Shown here piece after piece: positions 27,601 to 42,600 of a stretch of DNA of 64,000 nucleotides. The stretch is taken from contig NC_092566.1 of assembly GCF_037975245.1 (NCBI RefSeq), positions 11,921,501 to 11,985,500 on the forward strand, written 5' to 3'. The translations under genes and the position numbers were made by a program. Within the stretch, counting starts at the first letter, position 1. Every line of letters starts with the position of its first letter. The DNA comes from Apostichopus japonicus (lineage: Eukaryota; Echinodermata; Holothuroidea; Aspidochirotida; Stichopodidae). The notes below the pieces were generated by a model that worked only from the letters and a program-made list of their open reading frames with translations, was not told where the DNA came from and searched no databases.

Positions 27601-30600
27601 TGTCCATTTAAAATCACTGACCATGAATCCAACTAAGTGAAGGAAAATAAATGTTTTGTTTTACTGTTATATACCATAGCAACTTTAAATTTACAATGTG
27701 GGTACAGAGAGCAGGAATATCATCTCTCCAGCTGCAGGAAGAAGAGGATGGTGGAGATGGTAATATAGCAGAGTAAGCGTGTTTCCTCAATGGCCTGACA
27801 ATCATTTGTATGTTGTCAAGAGTCTTCTTCATCTAATTTACCATACAGTTATTAAATGTCATACTAAAATATTTTTTATTCATGGCATGGATATACATAT
27901 TTATTGTACTGTCTTTTTGAACAGGATTTGGTATCAGGACAAGGTCATTACAATCCAACAACTATGTTTGAGGAAAATCATAAAACCATATTGGTAATTG
28001 CTCTTCTGTTGGAAAGCTACACAGAGAATTGATTAATTAAGTAGTTAATTCTGTTGAAAAGTGTTCTCGCAGGTCAGTTTAAAACTTTATAACTTTGTTC
28101 TTTACATCCAGTTTAGACTATGCACATTTCAAGAAGGCTGACTTCTGGCTAATTAGCACCACAAAAACCTGTAGTGAGTTCAAACCTGAACTCCTACCTT
28201 GTTGATTGTACACAAACTTGCCATCAAGAATTTATACTCGTACATTTTAGACATGAACTGTAGAGGCTTGTACAAAATGTGCTCATACTCATACCAAGGA
28301 CATTTTACCTTGCACCTTAGTGATGCTTTTGTACCACAAATCTGGTGTCAGGCATCACAATCTAACACATTTAAATTTTTGAAGTGTTTATGTTATGTCA
28401 CACCATTGATAGGTCTATCACTTCCTCTTGTCGATCATGGCAGCAAATTACATCAATGAACAATTCCTTATTTATTTACTGATAAAGATTGTCTAGCGTC
28501 TTGTAAGACTTCCATTTTTTCTTTCTGATTTTATATACATCCTTTTAGCAGATGTGAGTCTTTCAGAGTCTATGGAAAGCAAAGCAGCCTTTGCAAGTGT
28601 TGCACACAACTATAAATGTTCCTAAGTTCTGAATGAGTATAATCAATGTTAAAACATGTAGGTCGGCGAGAAATGTGACTCTCTTCTAGACATGTCGTCA
28701 AACTAGATGCTCAACCCAATGACTGCAAAGTGTATGTTGCTGGGATCAAGGAAGCGAGATTGACACCTTCTCCTACTCTAGAAATCACACAACCACATCA
28801 TCAATAATGTATCAACTCACTTCTTCCTTGTCTTTCATGACTATTGTATTAGCATCTGTCACTACGGCAAATACCATGAAGGAGCAGAGGGCCTTCCTGA
28901 CAGACATTGTCATTGTTGACAATGCTGGTAGGTGGCGCATGAAGTCCAAAAGGATCTCTGTAATAAAAGGAAACAAACTTATGACAGCTACTGAACACAA
29001 CAACAAATACTTGCTTACACTTGATGTAGAAGAGCTTGCAAATAGGGAAATGTGACTTGAAGAAGAGGATGAACAATAAAAACATTTCTGCAGTGGCTTT
29101 TTGCAATGCAAACATATAACAATAACACAACTTCAATGTGACAAAAACATGTCCAAGCCACACACTTATGTCTGTTCCTCATAGACTATTGCAAATTATA
29201 TATTTTTTATGGGGAAGTAGAAAATCCAGTTGACCTTGAACAATTTCAAAGTTTGGTGATATGTTGATCAAATATCATTCATATTAATACACTGAGAATC
29301 CCTCTCAGTTTCAAAGAAATCACCAAGGTAGAATAACCTTAACTGGTGGACCAATTGGAAGCAGGACAAAGTACAAGCCACTTGTACTTCCTGCATATGT
29401 GGTTTTTCAACTTTGATTGACAAGTCTGACCGTTAGCTGAAAAATTTCTGATTTGCAAATGGGCAAATGAACAAACCATCAAAGACAGCTTGAAACAATT
29501 GACCAGTGGCAACGGAGCTTGGTTTTTTGTTGCAGGACACTGACCTGGTAGCACATTACATTGTTGCAGGACACTGACCTGGTAGCACATTACATTGTTG
29601 CAGGACACTGACCTGGTAGCACATTACATTGTTGCAGGACACTGACCTGGTAGCACATTACATTGCATGTCTCACCGTTACTCTGGTTTGAACCACACTC
29701 ACCTATGTCATCTTCTGTTCTTTCTGATGGTTCTTTCTCCAGACAATCCCTGACAATATCTCGCACATGAAGTGACTGCAAATAATTAAAATATTTTCCG
29801 TATGAATTAACTTGCTATGATAAATAAATAAGTATAAAAGTGCACTGAGATGTTAACAAAGATGGTTCTAATTCAGTTATAGCACCAGGAGTCATCATGA
29901 TACTGATAAGGGAAATTTACCAATTTACATATCAGTCCTTCCTTACTAGAGGTGGCTTAGTTAAGTTTTATCTTTAATTACTTCTTACAGAGCTAATGGC
30001 GTGAGCAGTGATAGGTACCATAATTCAAACTGTTCTCTCAACCCTTTCCTTTAGTCAATGCCTTGCATAAAATGCTCAATAGATGTCCCAAGATGCCTTG
30101 AGAAGTAAACCTATTCATTGAATATGAGCTTTTTGAGAATGGTGCATGCCCTTGCTTCTGCATGTGAAGGAATTTCAGAACCCATGTATCTACCAAATTT
30201 AATAAGTTTCAACTTTACCACAATGGTGATAATAATTATAATAATACTTCTTTATAGAGCACATATTCCGGTAGTCTCAATGCTCAGGTTTCTGTATCCT
30301 TAGTGCAAAAATATTGCTTTAGTATTAAAGTTATCTTTCCTTCTAGCAAGCAATTCTGATTCTTTGAACCCACTGTTGAAATTATGAAATAAATATATCT
30401 AAAGAGCTTGAATGATATGTTTGCTGATCCAAGTAAGATTGCACACTGTTTCTGCCCCCTTTGATGATAATAATAGAAAACACACACAGACACACACACA
30501 CTGATACCAATGGCAGATACCTCAGTACCTTTTACTATTTTACCCTTTAACTTAATCCATTGACTATTCATAATCAGTTCTCTGTAATACAGAAATGATA

Positions 30601-33600
30601 AGAGATACCATTTTGACTGGATTTTGACAAGTGCTTCTTCTGCATGTAATGTGATCTGCACAACGATCAATGGAACATGTAACAAAAGCCTGCCAGCAAC
30701 TTTTTCTGCAATTTAGATGAATGCAACAAATACAAACTTCCCTAAAAAGAACACTGCACCAATCAAGACTTGCATTTGCTTAGAATGTTGCTTTTTTAGT
30801 TTTCCAACTAATATACTTTTAAGTATGTGTATACCAACTAAAGATAGATTCACAAACAGTATACAACAGTATATCTCCCATCGGGATCTTTGAGATATCA
30901 TACCTTTGTTTATTATTGAGGCAATCAGTCAATATCACTGAACATGTTTCTTTGATTTCAGATGGTTTAATCTTATTGATATTAAAATGACCATTCAGTC
31001 ACCAATATAGCATCTATCTCACCAACATGATGATTAGACAGAATACTGAAATATCTGACACTGATTGTAATGAACCCAAAAATATACATCACTGATGTCT
31101 ACAGTTGTTTGATTAATCTCATAGATTTCTTTGTAAATGGACTCTTATTTAAAAGGGATTCATGTCAATTCAATGAGAATTAAGACAGTTAAGAGCAGTC
31201 TTACCACTTTAAGCACTATATGCTCTAAGTGCAAGCCAGGGATATATTTTGTAAAGATAATGGCAATGAATGACAATTGGAATGGGGAAGGGTGGGGTGG
31301 AGCCTTATAGTTTGGACAGACTGAGCACTGCCAAACATCACAGGGATAAAGATAGACCGACTCTATTATGGCTAATAACTGTCAAACGAGAGAAAAGTCA
31401 CACCATTTCAGTCTGGCTAGAAGAGCCACACAAATGAGATTCCATACCACTGCATTCTGCCTGACATATGCCCCAAAGAATAGTTCCCTTACAACTATAT
31501 TAAGCCTTGAGAATTGATGATGAGATTCCATACCACTGCATTCTGCCTGACATATGCCCCAAAGAATAGTTCCCTTACAACTATATTAAGGCTTTAGAAT
31601 TGATGATGAGATTCCATACCACTGCATTCTGCCTAACATATGCCCCAAAGAATAGTTCCCTTACAACTCTATTAAGGCTTTAGAATTGATGATGAGATTC
31701 CATACCAATGCATTCTGCCTAACATATGCCCCAAAGAATAGTTCCCTCATAACTCTATTAAGGCTTTAGAATTGATGATGAGATTCCATACCACTGCATT
31801 CTGCCTAACATATGCCCCAAAGAATAGTTCCCTTACAACTCTATTAAGGCTTTAGAATTGATGATGAGATTCCATACCACTGCATTCTGCCAAACATATG
31901 CCCCAAAGAATAGTTCCTTTACAACTCTATTAAGGCTTTAGAATTGATGATGAGATTCCATACTCACACCATCCCATTCAAAGAGAACCACAAAAAGATA
32001 TTCCACACCACTTCACTATGGCTTACGACTGTTACACAAGAGGGAACCATCCCACTTCATCCTGGCTAACAAATGTCACACAAGGACTTCACGCCACTGC
32101 AGCTAACAAAGAACTGATCCTACTACATTCTGGTTACCAGAGATCACACAAGAGAGACAAATTCCACTCCACTTTGGCTAACAGATATCACACTGAAGTG
32201 ATCCCACCCCATTCCAGCAGCATTTATGAATTAAATAAATAAAAACAAGAAAGGAACATTTTATTTAGAAGTTGCTGCTAAAAGCCATATAACTTTGTTT
32301 AAACTTGCTATTTTCACTATATAGCAATAGTACTAAAGTGACAGTTGTGCACCTCAAAAACCTGACCAAACACTAGTTGATGCATTTACAAGAGTTGACA
32401 TACTGAGATCTTTTCTAAGCAACCTTACTACCATTACACTAAGCACAAACAGCATGTCTACACTGTGACTCACTTGATATATCCTACATTTTGTGGCCTG
32501 TGTCTTGCCCCCCCCCCCCACCAGTAAAAAAAATGTCTTACTTGATGAAACCTCCTCTCACTTTGAAGCAAATACCTTGAGTTAATGCATTAAATGCATC
32601 ATTTAAAAGAATAGGAACTTCATAGTAGAAGTTAATAAGTACTAAATATCTTTCTAAAAGAACTTACTCCTGAAGATTCACTAGTTTCATCATCATCTGA
32701 GTCAAATGCATTTTCTCCCATGCTGTTAGTGTCAGCTTGATCAAACTCACTGGAGATTGCGATGAGATCAGAATAGCTGCTTCCAATACTGCTGTGAATG
32801 GAGCTACGATCTCCAGTGCTAAGCGTGTGAGTAGGGGTGCTGAGTACTGCAATGGGGGCCTGCATTCTTCTACCTTGTTCCTGTTCCATGACAAGGTGTA
32901 CATCGTCAATATCCTTCTTTGTTTTCTATAGAAAAAAAAATTAAATGAAAAAGGTCAAATGTCTTGTACAAATCTCTATATATGGTCTTCAAACTATCAT
33001 GCCGTTTTTTTGAGCCTTGTTTCATGTTTGCATTGGATACTTACTCTACTTTTGTTCAAGTCGTTTCTATAGTGACAATACTTACAATGCATCATGTTAA
33101 AACAAGTAGTAGCACAAGTGGCTTAAGATGACAGCAATGACACATATGTAGTTAAGTAAGACTGTCATGATCATTTGTATCTGCTGAATTTCCCCCTTCA
33201 GTTTCCTGACTTGTCTGTTAGTGATAGTTTTGCTGTAGCGCCGCCAACGCAATTCCTTTGCACACTAAAAGTATCACACAAGACAAGCTCAGGCGATGCT
33301 GTCACAAACTTTAGTTCTGTCAAGAGTAGGGTTGGGCGATGTATCGAAAAATATTATTATCGCGATAATTTTTTTTCAAGACGATATTTTTTGAGGATTG
33401 AACAAATGACGATAATTTCTTGTGAAAGAGATTTGAAATAGATGTAGGAAAAAAAATCTCCGTTTTAAGTGTAAATGTTATTCTACATGTAGCATTCCAT
33501 GGTTAAGAAAGTTGAAAAGAAATATTTTATCAACTTCATTTACTGACTTTTGAACTTCGTGAAAACCCGTTCTTTACACCATTGACTGTATAGAGAACAA

Positions 33601-36600
33601 AACTCTGAAAATCAGTAGAGAAATTACCAATTGTGTACGAAAAGTAAGTTGGTACACCTTTCTAATTTTACGAAAGATCGAGCAAAATACTTACGAAAAA
33701 TTCACGCAAAACTGGCATATCGTGCTAAATGCAACAAGTGTCATGTAAACAAGGCTCTAGTACACCCATTTATGAATAAACCAGAAGACCACATCTGGTG
33801 TAAAGCGGGGAAAGAAAGTATTTTCTAGAATTTCCCCCCCCCCCCCAAAAATAATAATAATATCCTACCATAGTTAAGTGTATAGTAAGTAGCCTAACCA
33901 CTTCGTCGGTTACGGATCTCACGTAACAACAAAAACACAACTAATTGTATTTTGCGAAGTTGACGATTTCTACAAGGACATGGAAACAATATTTAGCATT
34001 AAGTTAATCACGCCTGGTGGCCTAAAACATGGAATTACAAGGTTTACTTTCCTAAAGATGGCCATACTGTAGCTATTTGGGGCCTTGATATCGTGCTACA
34101 GTATGTCTGTATGGTATAGACTGTGCCTCGTGTATCATGGGGAATAGTTTGTTTAGTTCATGCGGAGGAGTCGGTTGGCTTGAGGTGTGTTTTACTTACC
34201 TTAATGTTACGGGGATATTTACCTACTTTCCTTGAACGTCCAAGATAATATTTCGCATAACTTTACGGATCCTTTACTGACTGACCTAATTAATTCTAGG
34301 GTGGAGCCAACAAAGTTTACTCCATGAAAGTTTTTTGGAACCGTGCCAAAAATGTTAACAAACAGGTGTTAGACAGGGGGGGTTGTTTTGCAAGGTACCT
34401 GCGAAAATTTGAAGCACATTAGCCTACCGTGATATTTAAGTACGGTTAAACACTGCAGTTGTAAACTGATTGTTAGGCAGTCTAGAAACGGGGCTTTGCC
34501 GAACGTAGTTTGTTTCACCATATCGACAGTTTTGTAAGTAAAACTTTATAAAGATTGTAAGACAGATTAATTCTCTTTTCATTTTATCACATAATATAGC
34601 TACTCTAACTTGTCATTTTAAAACTTTCATCAGTTTCGTGACAATTTAAATTCATAAAGTTAGTCAGTATTTTGAATCCTCAATTGCGAATTTTTTATCG
34701 CCAGACACGCAAAAATACTTAACTTTTCCGGGGGCCTTCGCCCCTGGACCCCCACAAGGGGTTCCACCCCTTGACCCCAACGGGGCTGTAAAGCGGGCCC
34801 TGAACCCCACGCCATTATGCTTGGTGTGTTTGCTGTGTGAAAACACCGGTGGGAAATCGGCAGTTGTTTTTGGTGTGTTCGCGAACACATTAAAAACAAC
34901 AAGAAAAAATTATCGTAATTATCGAAATATCGCGATAATTTTTGAACTATTTATCGTGACATTAAAAAGCAAATATCGCCCAACCCTAGTCAAGAGACAA
35001 ATATCTGAGACCAACTCATGCATGCAGATATAAGCATACTCCATAGCAATTTAAATTTGGGTATGAGATAGCATCAGAGAATCAATCTGAACCCAAAAGC
35101 AAAGAATAAGGAGCATGCCATTCACAAAATATGCACAGAGCTACTGTAGATTAGGTCTGATGTAGCTACCAGGACACTGAATTTTGAAGTACCACACTTG
35201 AAGCACAATATGATGTTACCCCACATAAACAACTCACACAAATACGTTCAACTTCAATTTTCCACAATACAGTAACAGGGAAGGTCGTCGGTGTTACCAT
35301 AATTATGACAAATTCTTCCTATTCAAGGGAATATGTAAACAGCTTGTGGAGGAATATGTGTCACATTAAAAAATGACTTCACTAACCATGCCTGTGATTC
35401 ATTTATTATGACACTCATCCCTGGATGGAAGTTACCTAGGCAACTGATATACTGTAAGCAGGATACATTGCATCAATAAACCTAATCTCTAATTATATAC
35501 GGTGTTGCAGATTGTATAAGTAACAAATATTTTTAATTATTTTCTGGTACTTTCCCTAAAAATAAATGAATTTAATTTCCAGACTAAGAAACAACATCAA
35601 ATATTTAGGAAACAAACACCAGAAGTTAATGTACTAGTAAATAACATTTTGTACTTTGTCCATATTACTGTGCTATTAATGGAGCCATAAAGCATGCACT
35701 GATAAAAAAAAATGTCATTTTGATGGTTACCCTGAATTATTAACTGAAATATAACCAAGGTTGCATATGTTAGTAGTTGTACATCTCACATGGATGCTCC
35801 TTTGCCTAACAAACTTCCATGTGCTTACAGGATATTATTGGAACTAGAGTTGTCACCGATACTATCAAGTGAGTGTGGTACAGTACTGTGAACCTATGTT
35901 ATACTGTAAGCACTTAACATAAGTCATAGTTTAATATCCATTCAACTTGCCAATCACCAACAGTGTCTAAGAAATATATTGATAAGTAACGAGTTATCAA
36001 ACCATTATCCTGCATATCAATGAATATTTTAATACAAAGCTTTGCAGGTCATTTTGCTTCACTGGGCCGCAATTTCACACAGTTATTCACCACAACATAC
36101 CAAGTTCTTTCAAGAGCATAAATTTGCAGAATAAGTACTTTAATTTGATAAATGTGATTGTAGAGTTCTATAAGTTACTGCCTTGGGTTCACTAACATAG
36201 ATTTCTCTTTAGATTGCAAGTGATATGCAAGGGTGAAAGAGTTGTATTTGCTCTTTGTTCAATTGGACAAGGACCTGGATTGTGCATATAAAGTGCAACA
36301 TCCATTCGCCTAAATCTGTATAATGTTAATTTAAGCCCCATCTTATTCTATGTTACCTAAGATAGAACAGTTATCAAAAGATTTCAAGTACTTTATACTA
36401 TTGCTAATGTGCCCTGCTGTAAGGTTGTTTTATTGCTAGTTAGCCTTGTTCTACAGATTCAATTTGTGTTTTACATTCTTTTTTCCAGCTTTTGTTCTCT
36501 GTCATTCAAATTCTAAACCTTATGTCTAATTATTAGATTATGTGATTAAAGATGACTGTTATACTTGTTAGTACATATAGCTGTGACCAGGAAGTACTCA

Positions 36601-39600
36601 GCTTCAACAAGTTCCTGTAATACTAGCTTGCATATGATAACAACACAAAACTCATAGCCATTAGTGATTTGTAGTGATAGACAATGCAACTCTCTGATAT
36701 AGAAAAGACTACAATTTTAACTTCAATAATGAAACTAACACAAAGTTGAAGTCTGTCATTGAAATCATCATTAATTCAAGGTAGCAGAACTCTTTTGAAC
36801 CTAAAGAAACAGTTCCACCCTGTAAAAGACAGGAAGTTAATTGTTGTTTGTACCGCTTTGGGTTAGAAAGTGTTACTCATTATCAAATTAATTCTCACGA
36901 CAACATTAAACATGTGAAATACTGCATGCATGTACTGTTTTATAATAAATGTTACTGTGGACCTTCCACAAGATGCTATTCTTTACATAGGTTCACAATT
37001 TTCTTGACTGCAATACTCACTGTACCTAGTGGTGATCTGTGTTAAGTATTCATGAAACGTCAATTAAGGGAATTACCATACGCAAAGGTCTCCTGATTAC
37101 AATCGTAACAGTACTGTCTACAAATTTGCTTGAACAAGGAAGCGCTGACTAAAGTAGGAATTGTTTTGTAGTGTTATAATACTAAAACTAACATGATCAA
37201 ATTTACCATTCACTTCAACCATCTTCACCCATGTATACAGGTATGATTTGGCTCTTCTTTCCAAAGACAAATACTTGTTATGATATGTATTTATTTTCAG
37301 ATGAATAGAATGAATTGATGATGCAAGGTCCATGGCCAAATGGAACTGGGTACACTACTTGCCAACATGTAAGTCTGAACCTCTAGATATGTAAATGAAT
37401 AAATAAAAGTATAGCTTGGAGAGGAACAGTGGAAAGAATGCAAGTAGAGCTCTGCTGTCTTCATATATTGTCTTACATTCCATCTGGATGATGACAGCAA
37501 TACAGCTTTGTTTTAAATCTATATAGGCACAACAATTAAAGAGTTACAAAGCCTTCTCCATTTTGCCTCCTAAAGGGTTTAAAACTAGCTGGCAATTCTG
37601 CATCTAAATATGCAGGCAGTAACACATTTCCTCCAAGAGGGCTGAGAAAACTAGAGAATCAATGTTGCTCAAGCACAACTCTGATACAGAATTGTGTTAC
37701 ATGTAACTACCATTCTCAAAGGATGATTGTGGAAATATCAAGTCTCAGAGTCAATCATTTCTGGCTTGATTACTATGTTCCTCAGACAATACTGAAAACA
37801 ATCACTGGGTGATATATAAATAGCTGAGACTTCTCCTGTTTCTACTGTACTTAAAGACTTCATGCTTAACGATGTGATGCATTGTCACATGACATGAGTG
37901 AGGCTTCAGCATGCAGTTGCTACATGTATGGTTTGGTAGCTTTCACTGTGTAGCTCATTGTGAGAGTGTAGGTATTGAGGGTTGAGGTCCAAAACATCAA
38001 CAACCAAGGTTTCTGTCCAAAGGTTTTAATCTATTGAAGTATCCTCATATGCTCAGTCACTGAGAAGGCAAGATTGATCAAACCTGAATATATACAGTAG
38101 GAGGAATCTATGCTTTATTTTGCTGTTTTGACCTCTATTGGCCCCAAATGACTTTTTACCTTGACACTAAATCCACTTTTTAATACCCATCATCTGCTGA
38201 TCACAATGACAAAGTTTGATCAAAATAAAGACTCACCCTTGGAGTAGACTTTTAGGTGATTTTTTGCTTTGATATTGTGGGCTCCAAATGACCTTTCACC
38301 CTAATCTTATGTACAAAATTCATTACCTACCATCTGCTAATCACTAAAAATAAACCCTACAAGGTAGGATTTGTGATTTTTATTTTGTTTTTTGCTTTTT
38401 TGACCCATCATCTACTATTCACAAACCAAATTTGATTGAAACAAAACATAACCCTTTGGAACAATAAGTTTTTTCTGTGATATCACATATCTTACAACTG
38501 AACCAAGTTTGGCAAACTTGAGTGTACTTGCCTTTCAACCATTGTTGACAGGCAGACAGATACATTTACCATGACAGTACCCCAACTAGTTGAGCTAAAA
38601 TAGAAATATGTTTATCATTGTTGTTGCCTTTAGGTAACTAGAACTGCATTTGCCTGCAAATACGCAGTATTGTAGTGTGTGTGGAGTGTCTGCAGTATTA
38701 GGAAGAATTTTTTAGTTGTTTACAGTAATTTGGGCGAACAAACACACCAGAGAGTACAGTCAGGTAGGTACCTACAAAGTGAGGGTGCTTGTGAGTGCCA
38801 TGAAAGCTCAGAATAAGTTGGCTATGCAGCTAGCCTATGAAACTGCAAATGTACAGAGACCATATGAAACTTTAGGTTTCAACGTCCAGTCGACCATGTA
38901 GGTATTGTTCACTTGGCAAGTAATGTCAATATTGAAGCGTGCACACACACTACGATAATTACGACAATATTTAGGCTCTATTAAAGTTAAATTACAACAA
39001 TTTCTTTAAAATAGTCCTGTCAAAATGCTATTTGTTTTGATAAAAGTTGTGTAATGAAAGACATTAAAATCGGGGACAAATGTGTCCCATTAAATTTAAT
39101 TCATACACATGATTACGACAGACAAGAGCAGCACCATGTTGAACATCATTCTTGTCAGGAACAAGCAACGGAAGTTATGTAAAGCAAATATCAAAACAAT
39201 ACTCAATATAAGGGCATCCACATTCTACAGTACTCCAAGTTTCCCTTCAGGTGTTTTTTACAAGCAAAGAGTCACATACACATGCACACACCATCATAAA
39301 TGCAAAGGTTTATGATTAACATCTGAAAACCCAATCCAAAAAAGCCAAACAAAAACAGAAGGCCAACAGACTAAGTGAGTCCCTGTCACATATTATATAG
39401 GAACATTCAACAGAACCAAACCAAACAATATTTCAGAGTTTGACCATTGTTGACATCCTTTCATCAGAAAGGTATATTAAGGGGGAAATATTCATGCTTC
39501 ATTAGTTGGAACTCGGTAGAGTGTTTACAATATAGTTTTTAGACTTTTGTACTCTTCTCTCTTCACGTGATCTTCGATCTCCACAGAAACAATGAGCTTC

Positions 39601-42600
39601 GAGAACTCACTTAAGTAGATATACTATGTAAACACAACAGTTATGTTGTTGAATCATGCTTTCTGTTTTAAATTAGCATGCTTGACAAGTTTCAGATGTT
39701 GTTTGGACTTTGACCAAACAAAACACAATACCAAGTACGAACTGCACCCAGTGAAATGCAACCAAACTTAAACATAGAAATTATGAAGTTACCAAGGTTT
39801 TCAGATTTTGAACTTCTGTGGCCTATTACCACCCTAAAAACAAATTTGTTCTTGTACTTGTTACATAAAGTTGGATCTACAAGCCAAGTATGAGCTTCAT
39901 CCCAGCTTAGCTGGTGTTATCACATATTTGATCTCAATTGATCTTAGACCTTTAAATACAGCAACAGGCTCTTTGCCCTCACTAAGGTGAAACTACACAC
40001 ATCATATAAAGGTCATTCACCCATCAACTTTGAAGTTATTTCATTAACAAAGTTTTAAACTTTCACCTCTATTGACCTCAAATAAACTTTCACCAGCACA
40101 AAGTGAAAAACTGTTTTGTACTCACTATAAAGGTAAATCCATATTGCATTTGTGAACTTCAGCCTAGTTTTAAAATTGGTATTATCAAAATTACACAGTA
40201 CTCAGACTTTTGCCACTTTTGAGTTTAAGTGATCATTGAATTCTAGATAACAATGTACCCAGCCGGGTCATAGTAGGTGGGTTTTTCATCCAAAATCAAT
40301 CTACGGCTTTCCCGTCTGAAATGACTTTCTAAATTGAAAATATTCCAAATTTGTGTTAAAAAATTGTGGAATTGGAAGCCACCCCATGTGTAATTTGTTA
40401 TCCATAAGCCCTTGCAGGTTTCTCCCACATTTTGTGGACCTTAAGTATTGTAAAAAATAACTGCTGATTATTATTAGTTCATGAATGACTAAATCTATGC
40501 AGAGACATTGGAGTTATGGAGGTATTTTACTCACAACTAACAATCTAAACTGACTGTAGTATAATCATCCTATCAATACTGAATATGTTTACTTAAAATT
40601 CACAAGTTACACAAACAAATCAAGTGTTTCTTCCTTGATCCACTGATCACCAAGGTGCTGATGAATCAACACAAGTCCTTGCTGATGATTCATTCATTTT
40701 CCAGAACTGCTACATGTTAGTTGTAAGGTTCTATTATATAAAGAGTGGTGAATTACAAGCAAGAAACAAATGCAATGCAGCAAGATTATGTTAGATAATG
40801 AGAATATTAGGTAACAGCACAGCTAACACTATTGCAGAAGAAGAAAAAATTACAACACCAATTGTCAATAAAACAGAAGAGCATGAAAAGTGTTACTTAC
40901 ATGAACAAAATGATTTGGTGTGGTAAAGAAAAGAAAAGCAAAAAATATGATAAAATTTAGAACAAAATATGATGACCAAACTGTGGTAGACTTAAATAAG
41001 TATAACTCAAGACAAACTTCAAAACAGGATACAAAACTGAACACTAAAGAGACCATAGGAATGGAAAGGGGATGGGACAGGCTCACCAAAATCTGGTTAA
41101 AGCTCCCACCCACACCTCAAGAAAGCAGTATGAACTAAACTATAAAATAGCTTGGAATTAAACTTAATGTTGTTGTTGAAACCTCTCCATTGCATCGCCC
41201 ATCAGAAAATACAGTTTTGACAAGAAAAATGGTCATGATTGTATCCAATGAGTGATGGTTGTAATTGTATGATCATTGTGAAGCTGCATTTACTTAACCT
41301 ATAGTACTGTTTTACAAATGTAACATATTGAATTATTGGCAAGCAGTCCAGCTGATGACAAGAAGATGTGAAACTGTCTATGACACAGACCAGCTCAAAT
41401 TTACTAACATGCAGTACCTTGGTGAATTCTTAAACATTTAAATTGATTTGAGAAAGAATGTGATTCACAGGTAATATTTAATGGTCTGGTACAATGTAAA
41501 GGTTGTTTTAATAGAGCATAGGGTCCATGTCTGCATATTGTATGTATCATGTTTTGTTAAGAATTTCTTTTAAAACCATGCTTTTTACTCAAACAATTTT
41601 CCACAGAATCCTACAGATAGTGACACAGTGATATTTCAAACTTCCTGGAAGAGTCAGTGTATATAGTACAGTCTAGAACAAGACAAAGATTGTGAATGAG
41701 TCTTTCACTTTCATTTTTTATTGATTTGCTTCAGGGAAATTCCTGAAAGATTCTGCCTTATTACTCGGGATAATGGGTAATACTATTGCTGGTTAGATTA
41801 TTTCATAGCTTCTATTTCACAGACAGGTCTTTGCAATGTCATGACATAAAGTAATTTCAAGAAGGAAAAGCATGGGCGAAAAAGCTGCAAGGAAAATCTT
41901 GGCATCAAGCATGGCAGGACAACTAGAATATGTTGAAGTATCAGCGATTCACCATCTCTAGTCCACTACCATGTGCATTGCCCTGATCATGATGAGAGAT
42001 CTTCTTCACTGGACATTCCAGTGGCAGACAATGTAACACTTACATTAAAGAGGAAAGTGATTCCACACTATTAGTTGAAATCCCATTGCAAGATCTTTTC
42101 CCTGACATGGCATATGGTTGATTGTCTGTAACCTATTTTGACTGGATAACCTCTCCCTTAGTCCAGTAAGTGAATAAGAATAGATGGTTTGCGATGACAT
42201 CATAGTAGATGTTCTTCAAAAGCTTTACTTTCCTAATAAGATCTTCTTGCTGACTAAGGCTGATATTGTAATACATTGAAATGTTTCCTGAGCTACCAAT
42301 CTTCTGTGTATTAAAAACTTCAGTTTTATTCATTTACTGTACTTAGATTGTTAAGAATTTCATTGGAAAGTCTAATGGTTTTGTAGAAATTATATTTGTC
42401 ATTGGTGCAAAAATCAGCTAAATATCATACAGGAAAACAAAGACATTTCCAGCTCTATTGTCATGATGATGTTGTCATTCCCTCTGCTGTTGACAACTGC
42501 AGAAACTGAACCAGAAAGCCCTTTTCCTTTCAGATTCCTTGCCATACAATTTGCTCAAAATTCCCCATAACTATCTGACTAATTAGAGAGCTCTAGTGAG

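Noticed and set aside
28807-29055. Plus-strand open frame of 82 codons
   Set aside because: It lies antisense over the real RAPGEF2 exon at 28821-28957 and is a shadow of it.
31441-31960. Regular 86-bp direct repeats, considered as a CRISPR-like array
   Set aside because: Repeats are contiguous without variable spacers, and the host is clearly an animal. They are a satellite.
32018-32242. Plus-strand open frame of 74 codons
   Set aside because: It falls in the degenerate flank of the 43-bp satellite and has repeat-driven composition.
33631-33828. Short plus-strand frame with Cys/His pairs inside the 33327 element, considered as a zinc-finger remnant of a transposase
   Set aside because: Too short, spacing does not fit a BED finger, and no catalytic-domain remnants lie beside it.
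34660-34902. Two overlapping minus-strand frames of 74-80 codons
   Set aside because: They arise from the GC-rich inverted segment of the hAT element and have low-complexity Pro/Gly content without homology.
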